Assembly: GCF_002812485.1 (NCBI RefSeq)
Contig: NZ_CP025003.1
Coordinates: forward strand, 3,596,001 to 3,660,000
Direction: 5' to 3'
DNA length: 64,000 nt
Origin: Dickeya fangzhongdai
GTDB taxonomy: Bacteria > Pseudomonadota > Gammaproteobacteria > Enterobacterales > Enterobacteriaceae
Shown here: positions 1-10,024 of the stretch, piece by piece
How positions within the stretch are numbered: position 1 is the stretch's first letter
How the letters are laid out: every line of letters starts with the position of its first letter
Made by a program: the position numbers and the translations under genes
The notes under the pieces: generated by a model
What the model was told of the DNA's origin: nothing
The model's database searches: none
Seen by the model: the letters and a program-made list of their open reading frames with translations, nothing else

Positions 1-1
1 G

Positions 2-2881
2 CTGGGCCGCATCGCCGGCGTCAATGAAATGACGTCGATGAGTTCGCTGGGCAATACCCGCATCATCCTGCAGTTTGCGCTGGAGCGCGACATCAACGGC
101 GCGGCCCGCGACGTGCAGGCGGCGATCAACGCCGCCCAAAGCCTGTTGCCGAGCAGCATGCCGAGCCGTCCTTACTACCGTAAAGTGAACCCGTCCGATG
201 CGCCGATCATGATCATGACGCTGACATCGGACACCTATGGTCCCGGCCAGTTGTACGACTACGCCTCCACCCAGATTGCCCAGCGCGTCTCGCAGATCGA
301 CGGCGTCGGCGACGTCACCATCGGCGGCAGCTCGTTGCCGGCGGTGCGAGTGGCGCTCAACCCGCAGGCGCTGTTCAATCAGGGCGTATCGCTGGACGCC
401 GTGCGCCAGTCGATCGCCCAGTCCAACGTGCGCCAGCCGCTCGGCAGCGTCGACAGCGGCAGCACTCACTACCAGATTCAGACCAACGACGAGCTGAAAA
501 CCGCCGACGCCTATCGCTCGCTGATCGTCCACTACAACAATGGCGCGCCGGTGCGCCTGAGCGACGTGGCGACAGTGAAAGATTCGGTGCAGAACGTGCT
601 CAACGCCGGGATGACCAACGCCAAACCCGCCATTCTGGTGATGATCCGCCGGGCGCCGGACGCCAATATCATTTCCACCGTCGATGCCATCCGCGCTTCG
701 ATGCCGGAACTGCAGGCCCTGCTGCCCGCGTCAATCACCCTGAATGTCGCGCAGGACCGCTCGCCCACCATTCGCGCCTCGCTGCGCGATGTCGAGCGCT
801 CGTTGACTATCGCCGTGTCGCTGGTGATTCTGGTGGTGTTTCTGTTCCTGCGCTCCGGGCGCGCCACGCTGATTCCGGCCATCGCCGTACCGGTGTCGCT
901 GATCGGCACCTTCTCCGCCATGTACCTGTGCGGTTTCAGCCTTAACAACCTGTCGCTGATGGCGTTGACCGTCGCCACCGGTTTCGTGGTGGATGACGCC
1001 ATCGTGGTGCTGGAGAACATTTCCCGCCATATCGAAGCGGGCATGAAACCGCTGCAAGCCTCATTGCAAGGGGTGCGGGAGGTCGGCTTCACCGTGGTGT
1101 CGATGAGCCTGTCGCTGATCGCGGTGTTTATTCCACTGCTGTTCATGGATGGCCTGCCGGGGCGATTGTTCCGCGAGTTCTCGATTACGCTGTCGGTGGC
1201 GATCCTGATTTCATTGCTGGTGTCCATCACCCTGACGCCGATGATGTGCGCCCGGCTGCTGCGCCATCACGCGCCCCGCAGCCAGCCGCGCACCCGCGGC
1301 TTCAACCGGCTCCTGCTCGGGCTGCAACAAGGTTACGGCCGCAGCCTGCGCTGGGTGCTGAACCACTCGCGCTGGGTGATGATGGTGCTGCTGGGCACTA
1401 TCGGCCTGAGCGTCTGGTTGTACATCAGCATTCCCAAAACCTTCTTCCCCGAGCAGGACACCGGCCGGTTGATGGGGTTTATTCAGGCCGACCAGAGCAT
1501 CTCCTTCCAGGCGATGAAGCGCAAACTGCAGGATTTCATGACCATCGTGCGCGCCGACCCGGCGGTGGATAACGTCACCGGTTTCACCGGCGGCATGCGC
1601 ACCAACAGCGGCTCGATGTTCATCAGCCTGAAGCCGCTGGCCCAGCGTGACGTCAGCGCCCAGCAGGTGATAACCCGGCTGCGCGCCAACCTGGCGAAAG
1701 AGCCGGGCGCCAACCTGTACCTGATGGCGGTGCAGGACGTGCGCATCGGCGGGCGCGAGTCCAACGCCGGTTACCAGTTCTCGCTGCTGTCGGATGACCT
1801 GTCGGTGCTGAGAACCTGGGAGCCGAAAATCCGCGATGCCCTGAGCAAGCTGCCGCAACTGGCGGACGTCAGTTCCGACCAACAGGACAAGGGCGCCGAG
1901 CTGATGATGGTGTACGATCGCGACGCGATGGCGCGCCTCGGCATCAACGTCTCCAGCGTCAACACGCTGCTGAACAACGCCTTCGGTCAGCGCCAGATCT
2001 CCACCATCTACCAGCCGATGAACCAGTACAAGGTGGTGATGGAGGTGGATTCAGCCTACACCCAGGACCCGAGTTCGCTGGATAAGATGTTTGTAATCAA
2101 CAACGACGGCAAGCCGATACCGCTGTCGTTCTTCGCCCGCTGGCAGCCGGCCAACGCGCCGCTGGCGGTCAACCATCAGGGGCTGTCGGCCGCCGCCACC
2201 CTCTCCTTCAACCTGCCGGAAGGCGCCAGCCTGTCGGACGCCACCACCGCCATCGAGCGCACCATGACCGCGCTGGGGGTGCCGCCCACCGTGCGGGGCC
2301 AGTTTGCCGGTACCGCGCTGGCGTTCCAGCAGTCGCAACATTCGCAGGTGGTGCTGATCATCGCGGCGATCCTGACGGTGTATATCGTGCTGGGGATACT
2401 GTACGAGAATGTCGCCCACCCGCTAACCATTCTCTCGACGCTGCCGTCCGCCGGGGTCGGCGCGCTGCTGGCGCTGGAGCTGTTTGACAAACCGTTCAGC
2501 CTGATCGCGCTGATTGGCATTCTGCTGTTGATCGGCATCGTGAAGAAAAACGCCATCATGATGGTGGACTTTGCGCTGGTGGCGCAGCGTGAAGGAAAAC
2601 TGCCGGCGCGCGAGGCGATTTTCCGCGCCTGCATGTTGCGTTTCCGCCCGATCATGATGACCACGATGGCGGCGCTGTTCGGCGCGCTGCCGCTGGTACT
2701 GAGCAGCGGCGACGGTTCTGAGCTGCGCCAGCCGCTCGGCATCACCATCGTCGGCGGGCTGGTGATGAGCCAGTTGCTGACGCTGTACACCACGCCGGTG
2801 GTGTACCTGTTCTTTGATCGCCTGCAATGGCGTCGCCGCGAACGCCCTGACGCGACCGCGCATACCGAACCGTCGGCCTGA
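2..2881 (+). CDS. mdtC: Multidrug RND transporter subunit MdtC (5' end cut by window)
   Basis: This is an inner-membrane RND proton-driven drug pump subunit. MdtC works with MdtB as a heteromultimer, with the adaptor MdtA and TolC. The reading frame is already open at base 2 and starts inside the conserved porter-domain segment [12 protein letters not shown], so about 70 N-terminal residues lie outside the window. Visible family marks are the transmembrane segment carrying [13 protein letters not shown] and the second-half segment [15 protein letters not shown], plus two large periplasmic loops. The protein closely follows the E. coli MdtC sequence to its end. The gene is followed by mdtD and baeSR, the usual order, and the operon is normally switched on by BaeR under envelope stress; its promoter is outside the window. 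Confidence 0.97.
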   Translation: MGRIAGVNEMTSMSSLGNTRIILQFALERDINGAARDVQAAINAAQSLLPSSMPSRPYYRKVNPSDAPIMIMTLTSDTYGPGQLYDYASTQIAQRVSQIDGVGDVTIGGSSLPAVRVALNPQALFNQGVSLDAVRQSIAQSNVRQPLGSVDSGSTHYQIQTNDELKTADAYRSLIVHYNNGAPVRLSDVATVKDSVQNVLNAGMTNAKPAILVMIRRAPDANIISTVDAIRASMPELQALLPASITLNVAQDRSPTIRASLRDVERSLTIAVSLVILVVFLFLRSGRATLIPAIAVPVSLIGTFSAMYLCGFSLNNLSLMALTVATGFVVDDAIVVLENISRHIEAGMKPLQASLQGVREVGFTVVSMSLSLIAVFIPLLFMDGLPGRLFREFSITLSVAILISLLVSITLTPMMCARLLRHHAPRSQPRTRGFNRLLLGLQQGYGRSLRWVLNHSRWVMMVLLGTIGLSVWLYISIPKTFFPEQDTGRLMGFIQADQSISFQAMKRKLQDFMTIVRADPAVDNVTGFTGGMRTNSGSMFISLKPLAQRDVSAQQVITRLRANLAKEPGANLYLMAVQDVRIGGRESNAGYQFSLLSDDLSVLRTWEPKIRDALSKLPQLADVSSDQQDKGAELMMVYDRDAMARLGINVSSVNTLLNNAFGQRQISTIYQPMNQYKVVMEVDSAYTQDPSSLDKMFVINNDGKPIPLSFFARWQPANAPLAVNHQGLSAAATLSFNLPEGASLSDATTAIERTMTALGVPPTVRGQFAGTALAFQQSQHSQVVLIIAAILTVYIVLGILYENVAHPLTILSTLPSAGVGALLALELFDKPFSLIALIGILLLIGIVKKNAIMMVDFALVAQREGKLPAREAIFRACMLRFRPIMMTTMAALFGALPLVLSSGDGSELRQPLGITIVGGLVMSQLLTLYTTPVVYLFFDRLQWRRRERPDATAHTEPSA

Positions 2882-2909
2882 TGCCGCGCTAGCCGTACCT
2901 GTAACAATT

Positions 2910-2929
2910 CGCCGGGGTTCGCCCCGGCG
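2910..2929 (+). other. GC-rich hairpin with UUCG loop between mdtC and mdtD
   Basis: An 8-bp perfect GC stem (CGCCGGGG / CCCCGGCG) closes a TTCG tetraloop in the 87-bp mdtC-mdtD gap. There is no following T-run, so it is not a typical intrinsic terminator. It could act as an RNA-stability or partial-attenuation element inside the operon; that role is inference. Confidence 0.6.
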
Positions 2930-2968
2930 CCTGCAAGGGACAGGATATTCCCGGGAGTAACACCAAGC

Positions 2969-4372
2969 ATGACCAATCAGCCCGCCTCCGTTCGCTGGCA
3001 ATTGTGGATTGTGGCCTTCGGCTTTTTTATGCAAGCGCTGGACACCACCATCGTCAACACCGCCCTGCCCTCCATGGCTGTCAGCCTCAATGAAAGCCCG
3101 CTGCGTATGCATGCCGTGATCGTGGCCTATGTGCTGACGGTGGCGATGATGCTGCCTGCCAGCGGCTGGCTGGCGGACCGGCTAGGCGTGCGGAACGTCT
3201 TCTTTTCCGCCATCGTGCTGTTCAGCCTCGGCTCGCTGCTGTGCGCTCGCTCCACCACCCTGAACGAACTGCTGTTTTCCCGCGTGCTTCAGGGCGTCGG
3301 CGGCGCGATGATGGTGCCGATCGGCCGGCTGACGGTGATGAAGCTGGTGCCGCGCGATCAGTACATGGCGGCGATGACCTTCGTCACGCTGCCGGGGCAG
3401 ATCGGCCCGCTGATGGGACCGACGCTCGGCGGCTTTCTGGTGCAGTACGCCAGCTGGCACTGGATTTTCCTGATCAATATTCCGGTCGGCCTGGTCGGCG
3501 CCCTCGCCACCTGGTTGCTGATGCCCAATTTCACCATGCCGCCGCGCCGTTTCGACCTGCGCGGCTTTGTCTGTCTGGTCATCGCCATGGGCGCCCTGAC
3601 GCTGGCGCTGGACGGCCAGAAAAGCCTCGGTTTGTCGGCGCCGGCGCTGAGCGCGCTGGTGCTGACCGGCCTGCTGGCGCTGCTGGGGTATTGGCTGCAC
3701 GCCAGAAACAATGAGCAGTCGTTGTTCAACCTGCGTCTGTTCGACACCCGCAGCTTTACCATCGGGCTGTTCGGTGGCTGGCTGGCGCGCATCGGCAGCG
3801 GCATGCTGCCGTTCATGACCCCGGTGTTTCTGCAAATCGGGCTGGGATACACGCCGTTTCACGCCGGCATGATGATGATTCCGCTGGTGCTGGGTAACAT
3901 GGGGATGAAACGGCTGGTGGTGATTATCGTTAACCGGTTCGGCTACCGCGCGGTACTGATCGCCTCCACCCTGACGCTGGCGCTCGCTACCCTGCTGTTT
4001 GCGCTGGTGGCGCTAATGAGCTGGCACTGGATGATGCCGGTGGTGCTGCTGCTGGTTGGCATGGTGAACGGTATTCGCTTTTCCACCATGAATACCCTGA
4101 CGCTCAAGGACCTGCCGGACTCCCTGGCCAGCGGCGGCAACAGCCTGTTGTCGATGTCGATGCAGTTATCCACCAGTATGGGGGTGACCATCGCCGGCCT
4201 GCTGCTGGGGATTTTCGCCAACCAGCATCTGGTGAGCGGCGCGCCGGAAACCCACACCGTATTCCTTTACACCTATCTCTGCATGGTGGTGGTGATGGCG
4301 TTCCCGGCGCTGATTTTCAACCGGGTGCCGTCCGATACCGTTCAACAGGCGACGCTGACGCGTTCCTCATGA
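2969..4372 (+). CDS. mdtD: MFS transporter MdtD
   Basis: This is a 467-residue major facilitator of the DHA2 (14-TM) drug:H+ antiporter group, in the inner membrane. The N-terminus shows the family-typical [13 protein letters not shown] motif in TM1 and a motif-A-like stretch ([13 protein letters not shown]) after TM2, followed by alternating hydrophobic segments to the C-terminus. It sits 87 bp after mdtC and just before baeS, matching the mdtABCD-baeSR operon. In E. coli MdtD is not required for MdtABC drug export and has been linked to citrate or iron-citrate efflux; whether that holds here cannot be read from sequence. The ATG at 2969 has a weak GGGAG about 12 nt upstream. Confidence 0.93.
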   Translation: MTNQPASVRWQLWIVAFGFFMQALDTTIVNTALPSMAVSLNESPLRMHAVIVAYVLTVAMMLPASGWLADRLGVRNVFFSAIVLFSLGSLLCARSTTLNELLFSRVLQGVGGAMMVPIGRLTVMKLVPRDQYMAAMTFVTLPGQIGPLMGPTLGGFLVQYASWHWIFLINIPVGLVGALATWLLMPNFTMPPRRFDLRGFVCLVIAMGALTLALDGQKSLGLSAPALSALVLTGLLALLGYWLHARNNEQSLFNLRLFDTRSFTIGLFGGWLARIGSGMLPFMTPVFLQIGLGYTPFHAGMMMIPLVLGNMGMKRLVVIIVNRFGYRAVLIASTLTLALATLLFALVALMSWHWMMPVVLLLVGMVNGIRFSTMNTLTLKDLPDSLASGGNSLLSMSMQLSTSMGVTIAGLLLGIFANQHLVSGAPETHTVFLYTYLCMVVVMAFPALIFNRVPSDTVQQATLTRSS

Positions 4373-4380
4373 GGTGAATG

Positions 4381-5739
4381 ATGAGATTCGGCATTACCGC
4401 CCGACTATTTCTGGCGATTTTCTCCACCTGCATGCTGGTGCTGGTGATCATGCACTTTGGCGTCCGGCTCAGTTTCGAGAAAGGGTTTATCGACTATATC
4501 CGCCACGGCAACGAGCAGCGGGTGGTGCAAATTCGCGGCTGGCTGGAAGAGCAATACCAGCAGTACGGCAATTGGGATTTTCTGCACAACAACGAGCGCG
4601 GCATTTTCCCCATGCTGCGCTCGATGGAACAGAACAACGACGAAGCGATGCAGGGCTGGCGCACCCGGTTTTGGATCATGGATGAGAACCGCCGCCGGCT
4701 GATCGGCCCGCCGATCCCGATGCCCGCCGGCAGCAGTTGGCAGCCGCTGACCGTGAAAAAACAGACCGTCGGCTGGCTGGTGGCCGCGCCGGTGGAAGGG
4801 CTGACCCGTAGCGCCGATATCAGCTTCGACCGCCAGCAACAGCGTACCAGTTGGCTGATTGTCGCCTTCACCACCCTGCTGGCCGCGGTGGTGACCTGGA
4901 TGATGTCGCGCGGCCTGCTGGCGCCGGTCAAACGGCTGGTCAGCGGCATCCACCAGCTGGCGGGCGGGGATTTCGGCACCCGGGTTTCCGCCAACGGACG
5001 CGACGAACTGGGGCGTCTGGCGCAGGATTTTAACCAATTGGCCTCGGCGCTGGAGAAAAACGAGCAGTCGCGCCGCGCGTTTATGGCGGATATCTCGCAC
5101 GAACTGCGTACCCCGCTGGCGGTGTTGCGCGGCGAACTGGAAGCGTTGCAGGACGGCGTGCGCCGGCCGGACGCCGCGGCGTTCGGCTCGCTACAGTCGG
5201 AGGTCGCGTTGCTGACCAAGCTGGTGGACGACCTGCATCAGCTGTCGCTGTCCGATCTGGGCGCGCTGGCTTATCGCAAGGCCGCCGTCAACGCCAGCGC
5301 CCTGTTGCAGGTGTCGGTGGCGGCGTTCAGGGAGCGTTTTCAGCAAAAAGGCATCCGGCTGACCACCCGCCTTCACCCCGAAGCCGTGGTATTTGGCGAC
5401 CCGGATCGTCTGAACCAGCTGTTCAACAACCTGATGGAAAACAGCCTGCGTTATACTGACAACGAGGGCCAGTTGGAAGTGGAAACCGAACTGCGCCAGC
5501 AACGGCTGATTATCCACTGGCGCGACAGCGCCCCCGGCATCAGCGATGAACAGCTGGCGCTGATCTTCGAACGCTTCTACCGCGCGGAAAGCTCGCGTAA
5601 CCGCGCCAGCGGCGGCTCGGGTCTGGGGTTGTCGATTTGCGCCAATATCGTTGAGGCGCACGATGGACGCCTGTATGCTGATCATTCAGCGCTCGGCGGC
5701 GTGCAAATCACCGTCGAGCTTCCGTTGCACCTATCCTGA
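4381..5739 (+). CDS. baeS: Envelope-stress sensor histidine kinase BaeS
   Basis: This is the sensor kinase that phosphorylates BaeR in response to envelope damage and toxic compounds. Domain order is TM1 near residues 8-28, a periplasmic sensor region, TM2 near 156-176 (SWLIVAFTTLLAAVVTW), HAMP, a HisKA box ISHELRTPLAVLRGELE with the phosphoacceptor His at about residue 240, then an HATPase domain with the N-box (NNLMENSLRYTD) and G-box (GSGLGLSICANIVEAH). Length is close to E. coli BaeS. Two ATGs stand in tandem (4378, 4381); GAGG at 4371 is better spaced from the second. It lies only a few bases after mdtD and 18 bp before baeR, so it is co-transcribed. Confidence 0.96.
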   Translation: MRFGITARLFLAIFSTCMLVLVIMHFGVRLSFEKGFIDYIRHGNEQRVVQIRGWLEEQYQQYGNWDFLHNNERGIFPMLRSMEQNNDEAMQGWRTRFWIMDENRRRLIGPPIPMPAGSSWQPLTVKKQTVGWLVAAPVEGLTRSADISFDRQQQRTSWLIVAFTTLLAAVVTWMMSRGLLAPVKRLVSGIHQLAGGDFGTRVSANGRDELGRLAQDFNQLASALEKNEQSRRAFMADISHELRTPLAVLRGELEALQDGVRRPDAAAFGSLQSEVALLTKLVDDLHQLSLSDLGALAYRKAAVNASALLQVSVAAFRERFQQKGIRLTTRLHPEAVVFGDPDRLNQLFNNLMENSLRYTDNEGQLEVETELRQQRLIIHWRDSAPGISDEQLALIFERFYRAESSRNRASGGSGLGLSICANIVEAHDGRLYADHSALGGVQITVELPLHLS

Positions 5740-5757
5740 TACAGGCAGGTAACCGAC

Positions 5758-6489
5758 ATGACAGCATCGTCTCCTGCAGCGGCTGGTGATGAAAACCTGC
5801 CGGTGCTGATCGTTGAAGATGAGCCCAAACTGGCCCAACTGCTGGTGGATTACCTGCAGTCGGCGGGTTACCGTACCCACTGGCTGACGCAGGGCGAAGA
5901 GGTTGAACCCTGGGTGCGGGAACATCACTGCCAGCTCATTCTGCTGGATTTGATGCTGCCGGGCCGCGACGGCCTGACGCTCTGCCGCGCCATCCGCGGT
6001 TTTTCCAACGTGCCGATCATCATGGTGACCGCCCGTACCGATGAAATCGACCGGCTGCTGGGGCTGGAAATCGGCGCCGACGATTACATCTGCAAACCCT
6101 ACAGCCCGCGCGAAGTGGTCGCCCGGGTGAAAACCCTGCTACGCCGCTGCCGCTGGCAACATGAGCCGCTGCCGGGCGATGCGCTGCCCGCGCTGCTGAT
6201 CGACCAAAACCGTTATCAGGCCAGCTACCTCGGCCGCCATCTGGAGTTGACGCCCGCCGAATTTCGGCTGCTGAAAACCCTCTCCGCCGAGCCGGGACGA
6301 GTCTTTTCGCGCGAACAATTGCTCGACCATCTGTACGATGACTACCGGGTAGTGACCGACCGCACCATCGACAGCCACATCAAGAACCTGCGCCGCAAGC
6401 TGGAAATGTTTGATCAGGAAACGTCGTTCATTCGCACGGTATACGGTATCGGTTACCGCTGGGAAGCGGCCGCCAGCCAGGAAATGTAG
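5758..6489 (+). CDS. baeR: Two-component response regulator BaeR
   Basis: This is an OmpR/PhoB-type response regulator, 243 residues, partner of BaeS. The receiver domain has the acidic pocket (VEDEPK), the phosphoacceptor Asp64 in [13 protein letters not shown], and the conserved Thr (MVTA) and Lys (CKPYSPRE). The C-terminal winged helix ends in TVYGIGYRW, typical of the family. In E. coli phospho-BaeR activates mdtABCD-baeSR and spy. It is the last gene of the operon; the next gene begins after a gap of about 130 bp with an independent ribosome site. Confidence 0.97.
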   Translation: MTASSPAAAGDENLPVLIVEDEPKLAQLLVDYLQSAGYRTHWLTQGEEVEPWVREHHCQLILLDLMLPGRDGLTLCRAIRGFSNVPIIMVTARTDEIDRLLGLEIGADDYICKPYSPREVVARVKTLLRRCRWQHEPLPGDALPALLIDQNRYQASYLGRHLELTPAEFRLLKTLSAEPGRVFSREQLLDHLYDDYRVVTDRTIDSHIKNLRRKLEMFDQETSFIRTVYGIGYRWEAAASQEM

Positions 6490-6618
6490 GCGGCCCCGCC
6501 CGCACAGACGGGCAAGCCGTCAAAGAAACTGTCCGACTCGGTTAAAAATTTGCAATTTTCTCCTGGCGTTTGGCTGCTAGCATAATCATTGAACATAATA
6601 ATCATGATGAGGGTAAGC

Positions 6619-7581
6619 ATGTCGGGATTAGTGAATGGCAAGTGGGTCGATGGCGAGGTAGCCGCCGAAGAAATCAAAGGCGGCGCATTTCACCGTCAGG
6701 AAACGATGTTTCGTGCAACGTCGCTGGCGCCGGAAGCCGGGCGATATCAACTGTTCGTCTCGTACCTTTGCCCGTGGGCATCCCGCACGCTGATCTACCG
6801 TAACCTGAAAGCCCTGCAGGACGTGATTCAGCTGTCGGTGGCGGCCCCCTGCATCGGCGAACAGGGTTGGGAATTCAGCACCCCGCAGGATGCCGGCGAC
6901 ACAGTGGCGCCGGTGCGTTATCTGCACCAGCTCTACACCGCCAGCGATGCGCACTACACCGGCAAAGTCTCGGTGCCGGTGCTGTGGGACCGCAAAGAAG
7001 GCCGCATCGTGAATAATGAATCGTCGGAAATCATTCGCCTGCTCAACCACGCCTTCAATGACCTGACCGGCAACCGGCTGGACTTTTACCCGGCAGAGCT
7101 GCAGCCGGAAATAGACCGCTGGAACAGCCTGATTTACGACAACATCAACAACGGCGTGTACAAAACCGGTTTCGCCAAAACCCAGGCGCATTACGACCAG
7201 GCGGTAACCAACCTGTTTGCCTCGCTGGATACGGTAGAAGCCCACCTGGCCCACCACCGCTATCTGGCGGGCGACACGCTGACCGAAGCCGACTGGCGGC
7301 TGTTCGTGACGCTGGTGCGTTTCGACGCCGCTTACCACGGCGCGTTCAAATGCAACATCCGCCGTCTGGAGGATTACCCGCACCTCTCTGGTTACCTGCG
7401 CGAGCTGTATCAGTGGCCGGGGATCAAAGAAACGGTCAAGCTGGATCACATCAAAGCCGGTTACTACAGTATCCGTTGGCTCAACCCCACCGCTATCATC
7501 GCGAAAGGGCCGCTGGTGGACTTTGAACGCCCGCACCAGCGCGAGCTGGCAGGCCCCTCCGCCGGTATCCGTACCGCCTGA
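6619..7581 (+). CDS. yqjG: Glutathionyl-hydroquinone reductase (YqjG/ECM4 family GST)
   Basis: This is a xi-class glutathione transferase that reduces glutathionyl-hydroquinones to hydroquinones in the cytosol, a quinone-recycling activity. The N-terminal thioredoxin-like domain carries the signature LCPWASR with the catalytic Cys at about residue 51. The C-terminal helical domain follows, with conserved NESSEIIRLLN and FVTLVRFDAAYHGAFKCN segments. The ATG at 6619 was chosen because AGGG lies about 6 nt upstream and the protein (320 residues) then starts like the family. In-frame TTG and ATG codons further upstream lack a good site. It stands alone, followed by a strong hairpin. Confidence 0.92.
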   Translation: MSGLVNGKWVDGEVAAEEIKGGAFHRQETMFRATSLAPEAGRYQLFVSYLCPWASRTLIYRNLKALQDVIQLSVAAPCIGEQGWEFSTPQDAGDTVAPVRYLHQLYTASDAHYTGKVSVPVLWDRKEGRIVNNESSEIIRLLNHAFNDLTGNRLDFYPAELQPEIDRWNSLIYDNINNGVYKTGFAKTQAHYDQAVTNLFASLDTVEAHLAHHRYLAGDTLTEADWRLFVTLVRFDAAYHGAFKCNIRRLEDYPHLSGYLRELYQWPGIKETVKLDHIKAGYYSIRWLNPTAIIAKGPLVDFERPHQRELAGPSAGIRTA

Positions 7582-7589
7582 CGCCGTAA

Positions 7590-7613
7590 ACGGCCGGACT
7601 TTTGTCCGGCCGT
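7590..7613. terminator. Hairpin after yqjG
   Basis: A perfect 10-bp stem (ACGGCCGGAC / GTCCGGCCGT) with a TTTT loop begins 9 bases after the yqjG stop. A poly-T tail is missing, so it may be a weak terminator or an RNA end-protection structure. Confidence 0.55.
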
Positions 7614-7750
7614 CGACAGCCCGGCACGTCAATAGGCTTACTTTTTGTAAGCTGACTACTGATTTTTCCCGCCGTTGGCGTTAGAATCTGCCGCCTTTAC
7701 TGTTCCCGCCCGGGAACAGCCTGACCTGTGATCAGACTTGAGAAAACACC

Positions 7751-9127
7751 ATGTTCAAACCGGAATTACTCTCTCCGGCCGGTACGCTGAAAAATATGCG
7801 TTACGCCTTTGCCTATGGCGCTGATGCGATTTATGCCGGCCAGCCCCGCTACAGCCTGCGCGTGCGCAACAACGAATTCAACCACCAGACGCTGGCGCAA
7901 GCCATCAGCGAAGCCCATGCGCTGGGCAAAAAATTCTACGTGGTGGTTAACATCGCGCCCCATAACGCCAAGCTGAAAACCTTCCTGCGCGATCTGCAAC
8001 CGGTTGTCGAAATGAACCCGGATGCGCTGATCATGTCCGACCCGGGCTTGATCATGCTGGTGCGGGAAAACTTCCCGCAGATGCCGATCCACCTGTCGGT
8101 ACAGGCCAACGCGGTAAACTGGGCGACGGTGAAATTCTGGCAGCAGATGGGGCTGAGCCGGGTGATTCTGTCGCGCGAGCTGTCGCTGGAAGAAATTGAG
8201 GAAATCCGCGCCCAGGTGCCGGAAATGGAACTGGAAATCTTCGTCCACGGCGCACTGTGCATGGCCTATTCCGGCCGCTGCCTGCTGTCCGGTTATATCA
8301 ATAAGCGTGACCCGAATCAGGGCACCTGCACCAACGCCTGCCGCTGGGAATACAACGTGCAGGAAGGCAAAGAAGACACGGTGGGCAACATCGTGCATAT
8401 CCACGAGCCGATTGCCGTCACGCAGCTCGACGCCGTCCAGGTGGAACCGACGCTGGGCATCGGCGCGCCCACCGACAAGGTATTCATGCTGGAAGAGAAG
8501 CAGCGTCCGGGCGAATACATGAGCGCGTTTGAAGACGAACACGGCACCTACATCATGAACTCACGCGACCTGCGCGCCATTCAGCACGTGGAACGCCTGA
8601 CCACCATGCAGGTCGCCTCGCTGAAAATCGAAGGCCGCACCAAATCGTTCTACTATTGCGCCCGCACCGCGCAGGTGTATCGCCGCGCCATTGACGATGC
8701 CGCAGCGGGCAAGCCGTTCGACCCGACGCTGCTGCAAACGCTGGAAGGGCTGGCGCACCGCGGTTACACCGAAGGCTTCCTGCGCCGTCACGTCCACGAG
8801 GATTACCAGAATTACGACTACGGTTACTCGGTGTCGGACCAGCAGCAGTTTGTCGGGGAGTTTACCGGCGAGCGGCGCGACGGGCTGGCGGAAGTGGCGG
8901 TCAAGAACAAGTTCTCCCGCGGCGACAGCGTGGAAATGATGACGCCGGGCGGCAACGTCCAGTTCACCATCGAAACCCTGTTCAACACGAAAGGCCAGCC
9001 GATCGATGTCGCGCCGGGCGACGGCCATACGGTGTATCTGCCGGTGCCGGACGACATCGCGCTGGAATACGCGTTGCTGCTGCGAAATCTGCCGGGTACC
9101 AGCACCCGCAATCCGCACGCAAAATAA
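7751..9127 (+). CDS. trhP: Prephenate-dependent tRNA U34 hydroxylation protein TrhP (U32 peptidase family)
   Basis: This is the U32-family protein formerly called YegQ. With TrhO-type enzymes it takes part in 5-hydroxyuridine formation at tRNA position 34, using a prephenate-derived route, in the cytosol. The family signature EIFVHGALCMAYSGRCLLSGY is intact and is followed by the cysteine pair in GTCTNACRWEYNV, consistent with an iron-sulfur site. Length (458) matches the family. It sits downstream of baeR, as yegQ does in E. coli, although here yqjG takes the place of yegP. The 3' neighbour is the sRNA gene cyaR, again as in E. coli. Confidence 0.95.
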   Translation: MFKPELLSPAGTLKNMRYAFAYGADAIYAGQPRYSLRVRNNEFNHQTLAQAISEAHALGKKFYVVVNIAPHNAKLKTFLRDLQPVVEMNPDALIMSDPGLIMLVRENFPQMPIHLSVQANAVNWATVKFWQQMGLSRVILSRELSLEEIEEIRAQVPEMELEIFVHGALCMAYSGRCLLSGYINKRDPNQGTCTNACRWEYNVQEGKEDTVGNIVHIHEPIAVTQLDAVQVEPTLGIGAPTDKVFMLEEKQRPGEYMSAFEDEHGTYIMNSRDLRAIQHVERLTTMQVASLKIEGRTKSFYYCARTAQVYRRAIDDAAAGKPFDPTLLQTLEGLAHRGYTEGFLRRHVHEDYQNYDYGYSVSDQQQFVGEFTGERRDGLAEVAVKNKFSRGDSVEMMTPGGNVQFTIETLFNTKGQPIDVAPGDGHTVYLPVPDDIALEYALLLRNLPGTSTRNPHAK

Positions 9128-9164
9128 CAAAAAAGTGACAGTATGGTGCCAATTGTGACATTTT

Positions 9165-9180
9165 TTAGAATCAGATCACA
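9165..9180 (+). promoter_or_regulatory. CRP site of cyaR
   Basis: The sequence TTAGAATCAGATCACA fits TGTGA-N6-TCACA, with a perfect right half and a 3/5 left half. Its centre lies at 9172.5, exactly 41.5 bp before the inferred start at 9214. That is class II geometry, as for E. coli cyaR. Confidence 0.7.
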
Positions 9181-9201
9181 TCAATGGCCTGGCTAACTGG
9201 T

Positions 9202-9207
9202 TACTAT
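9202..9207 (+). promoter_or_regulatory. -10 element of cyaR
   Basis: TACTAT lies 6 bp before the inferred transcription start at 9214 and downstream of the CRP site. No -35 match is needed for a class II CRP promoter. Confidence 0.65.
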
Positions 9208-9213
9208 TGCAGC

Positions 9214-9306
9214 GCTGAGAAAATACAAAACGAAAAATAAGCGTAGTTATGCTACTAGGAACCACCTCCTTGGCCAGCTCAATCTCCCTTGAGCTGGCTT
9301 TTTCTT
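9214..9306 (+). ncRNA. cyaR: Small regulatory RNA CyaR
   Basis: CyaR is an Hfq-dependent sRNA induced by cAMP-CRP that base-pairs with mRNAs such as ompX, luxS, nadE and yqaE in E. coli. The diagnostic core AGGAACCACCTCCTTG (the anti-Shine-Dalgarno seed region) is present at 9257-9272. It is followed by a terminator stem GCCAGCTCA / TGAGCTGGC with a T-rich tail. The 5' end GCTGAGAAAA resembles E. coli CyaR (GCTGAAAAACA). The position right after trhP is the same as in E. coli. The spacer between the 5' end and the seed is diverged. Confidence 0.9.
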
Positions 9307-9312
9307 TTCTGG

Positions 9313-9720
9313 TTATTCCCGCTTCAGGCGCGGGCTGTTGACCAGATAGAGCGTGATCACCAGTATCAGAATCGCCCCGGCGTAGGTGAAGGTATCCGCC
9401 GGGTTTTTATGATCGACGATGATCAGCCGCACGATGGCGGTAATGCCGATGTAGATAAAATAGCGCAGCGGGAAGTGATAGCCGGAAAGGAAATACTTCA
9501 CGATCAGCGCCAGAAACTCGAAATAGAGAAAATAAATCACCAGGCTTTCGATCAGCATGTAGGACGACTCTTTCTCATTGCTGACCAGCAGTACCGTAGC
9601 CAGATGCCAGGTTTCCTTGCCCAGAAAGACAACCAGAATCACCGCCAGCACCAACAGGCCGCAATTGAGTATGGTCTGCAGCCCTTTGGCAATCATGACC
9701 GCGCGCGCTGAACCCGCCAT
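9313..9720 (-). CDS. psiE: Phosphate-starvation-inducible membrane protein PsiE
   Basis: This is a small (135-residue) inner-membrane protein of unknown molecular role, induced by phosphate starvation in E. coli. Four hydrophobic segments are visible, with the strongly conserved stretches [24 protein letters not shown] and [15 protein letters not shown], and a C-terminus RLKRE. The ATG at 9720 has GGAGA six bases upstream, and the protein then starts like E. coli PsiE. The frame stays open further upstream to 9813 through a short tandem repeat, but no better start is evident. It converges on cyaR. Confidence 0.92.
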   Translation of the reverse strand: MAGSARAVMIAKGLQTILNCGLLVLAVILVVFLGKETWHLATVLLVSNEKESSYMLIESLVIYFLYFEFLALIVKYFLSGYHFPLRYFIYIGITAIVRLIIVDHKNPADTFTYAGAILILVITLYLVNSPRLKRE

Positions 9721-9745
9721 GAGTATCTCCTCAACAATCTCACTC

Positions 9746-9814
9746 AGAGAAAAACGACCATTCAGAAAAAAGTAACCATTCAGAGAAAAACGATCGTTCA
9801 GAAAAAACATCACC
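9746..9814. repeat. Imperfect 18-bp tandem repeat upstream of psiE
   Basis: Three full copies and one partial copy of an 18-bp unit (AGAGAAAAACGACCATTC and variants) begin at 9746, 9764, 9782 and 9800. They alternate AGAGAAAAA and AGAAAAAA types. They lie in the psiE leader, in frame with psiE and free of stops. Confidence 0.75.
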
Positions 9815-9853
9815 CCAAAATCCGGTGATCGCTAGCCCTGCCGCAGGCAATAA

Positions 9854-9869
9854 TCTGACGTAGATCACA
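9854..9869. promoter_or_regulatory. CRP-like site between psiE and the epimerase gene
   Basis: TCTGACGTAGATCACA matches TGTGA-N6-TCACA at 9 of 10 positions. It lies between divergent psiE (start 9720) and the gene starting at 10025, so it could serve either. psiE is known to be repressed by cAMP-CRP in E. coli. Confidence 0.5.
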
Positions 9870-10024
9870 AAATTACCGGGTCATGGGCGGACTGTCTATG
9901 CAATATTTTTACCCATTCGCCAATTTATCCGCGCAATGGCGTCTGCGAGGAGCAAGCGCTCGCGGATACACGCCCCTATAGCGCGCATGGCATACGCAAC
10001 GCCACCGTGAGGTCACGCAACAAC

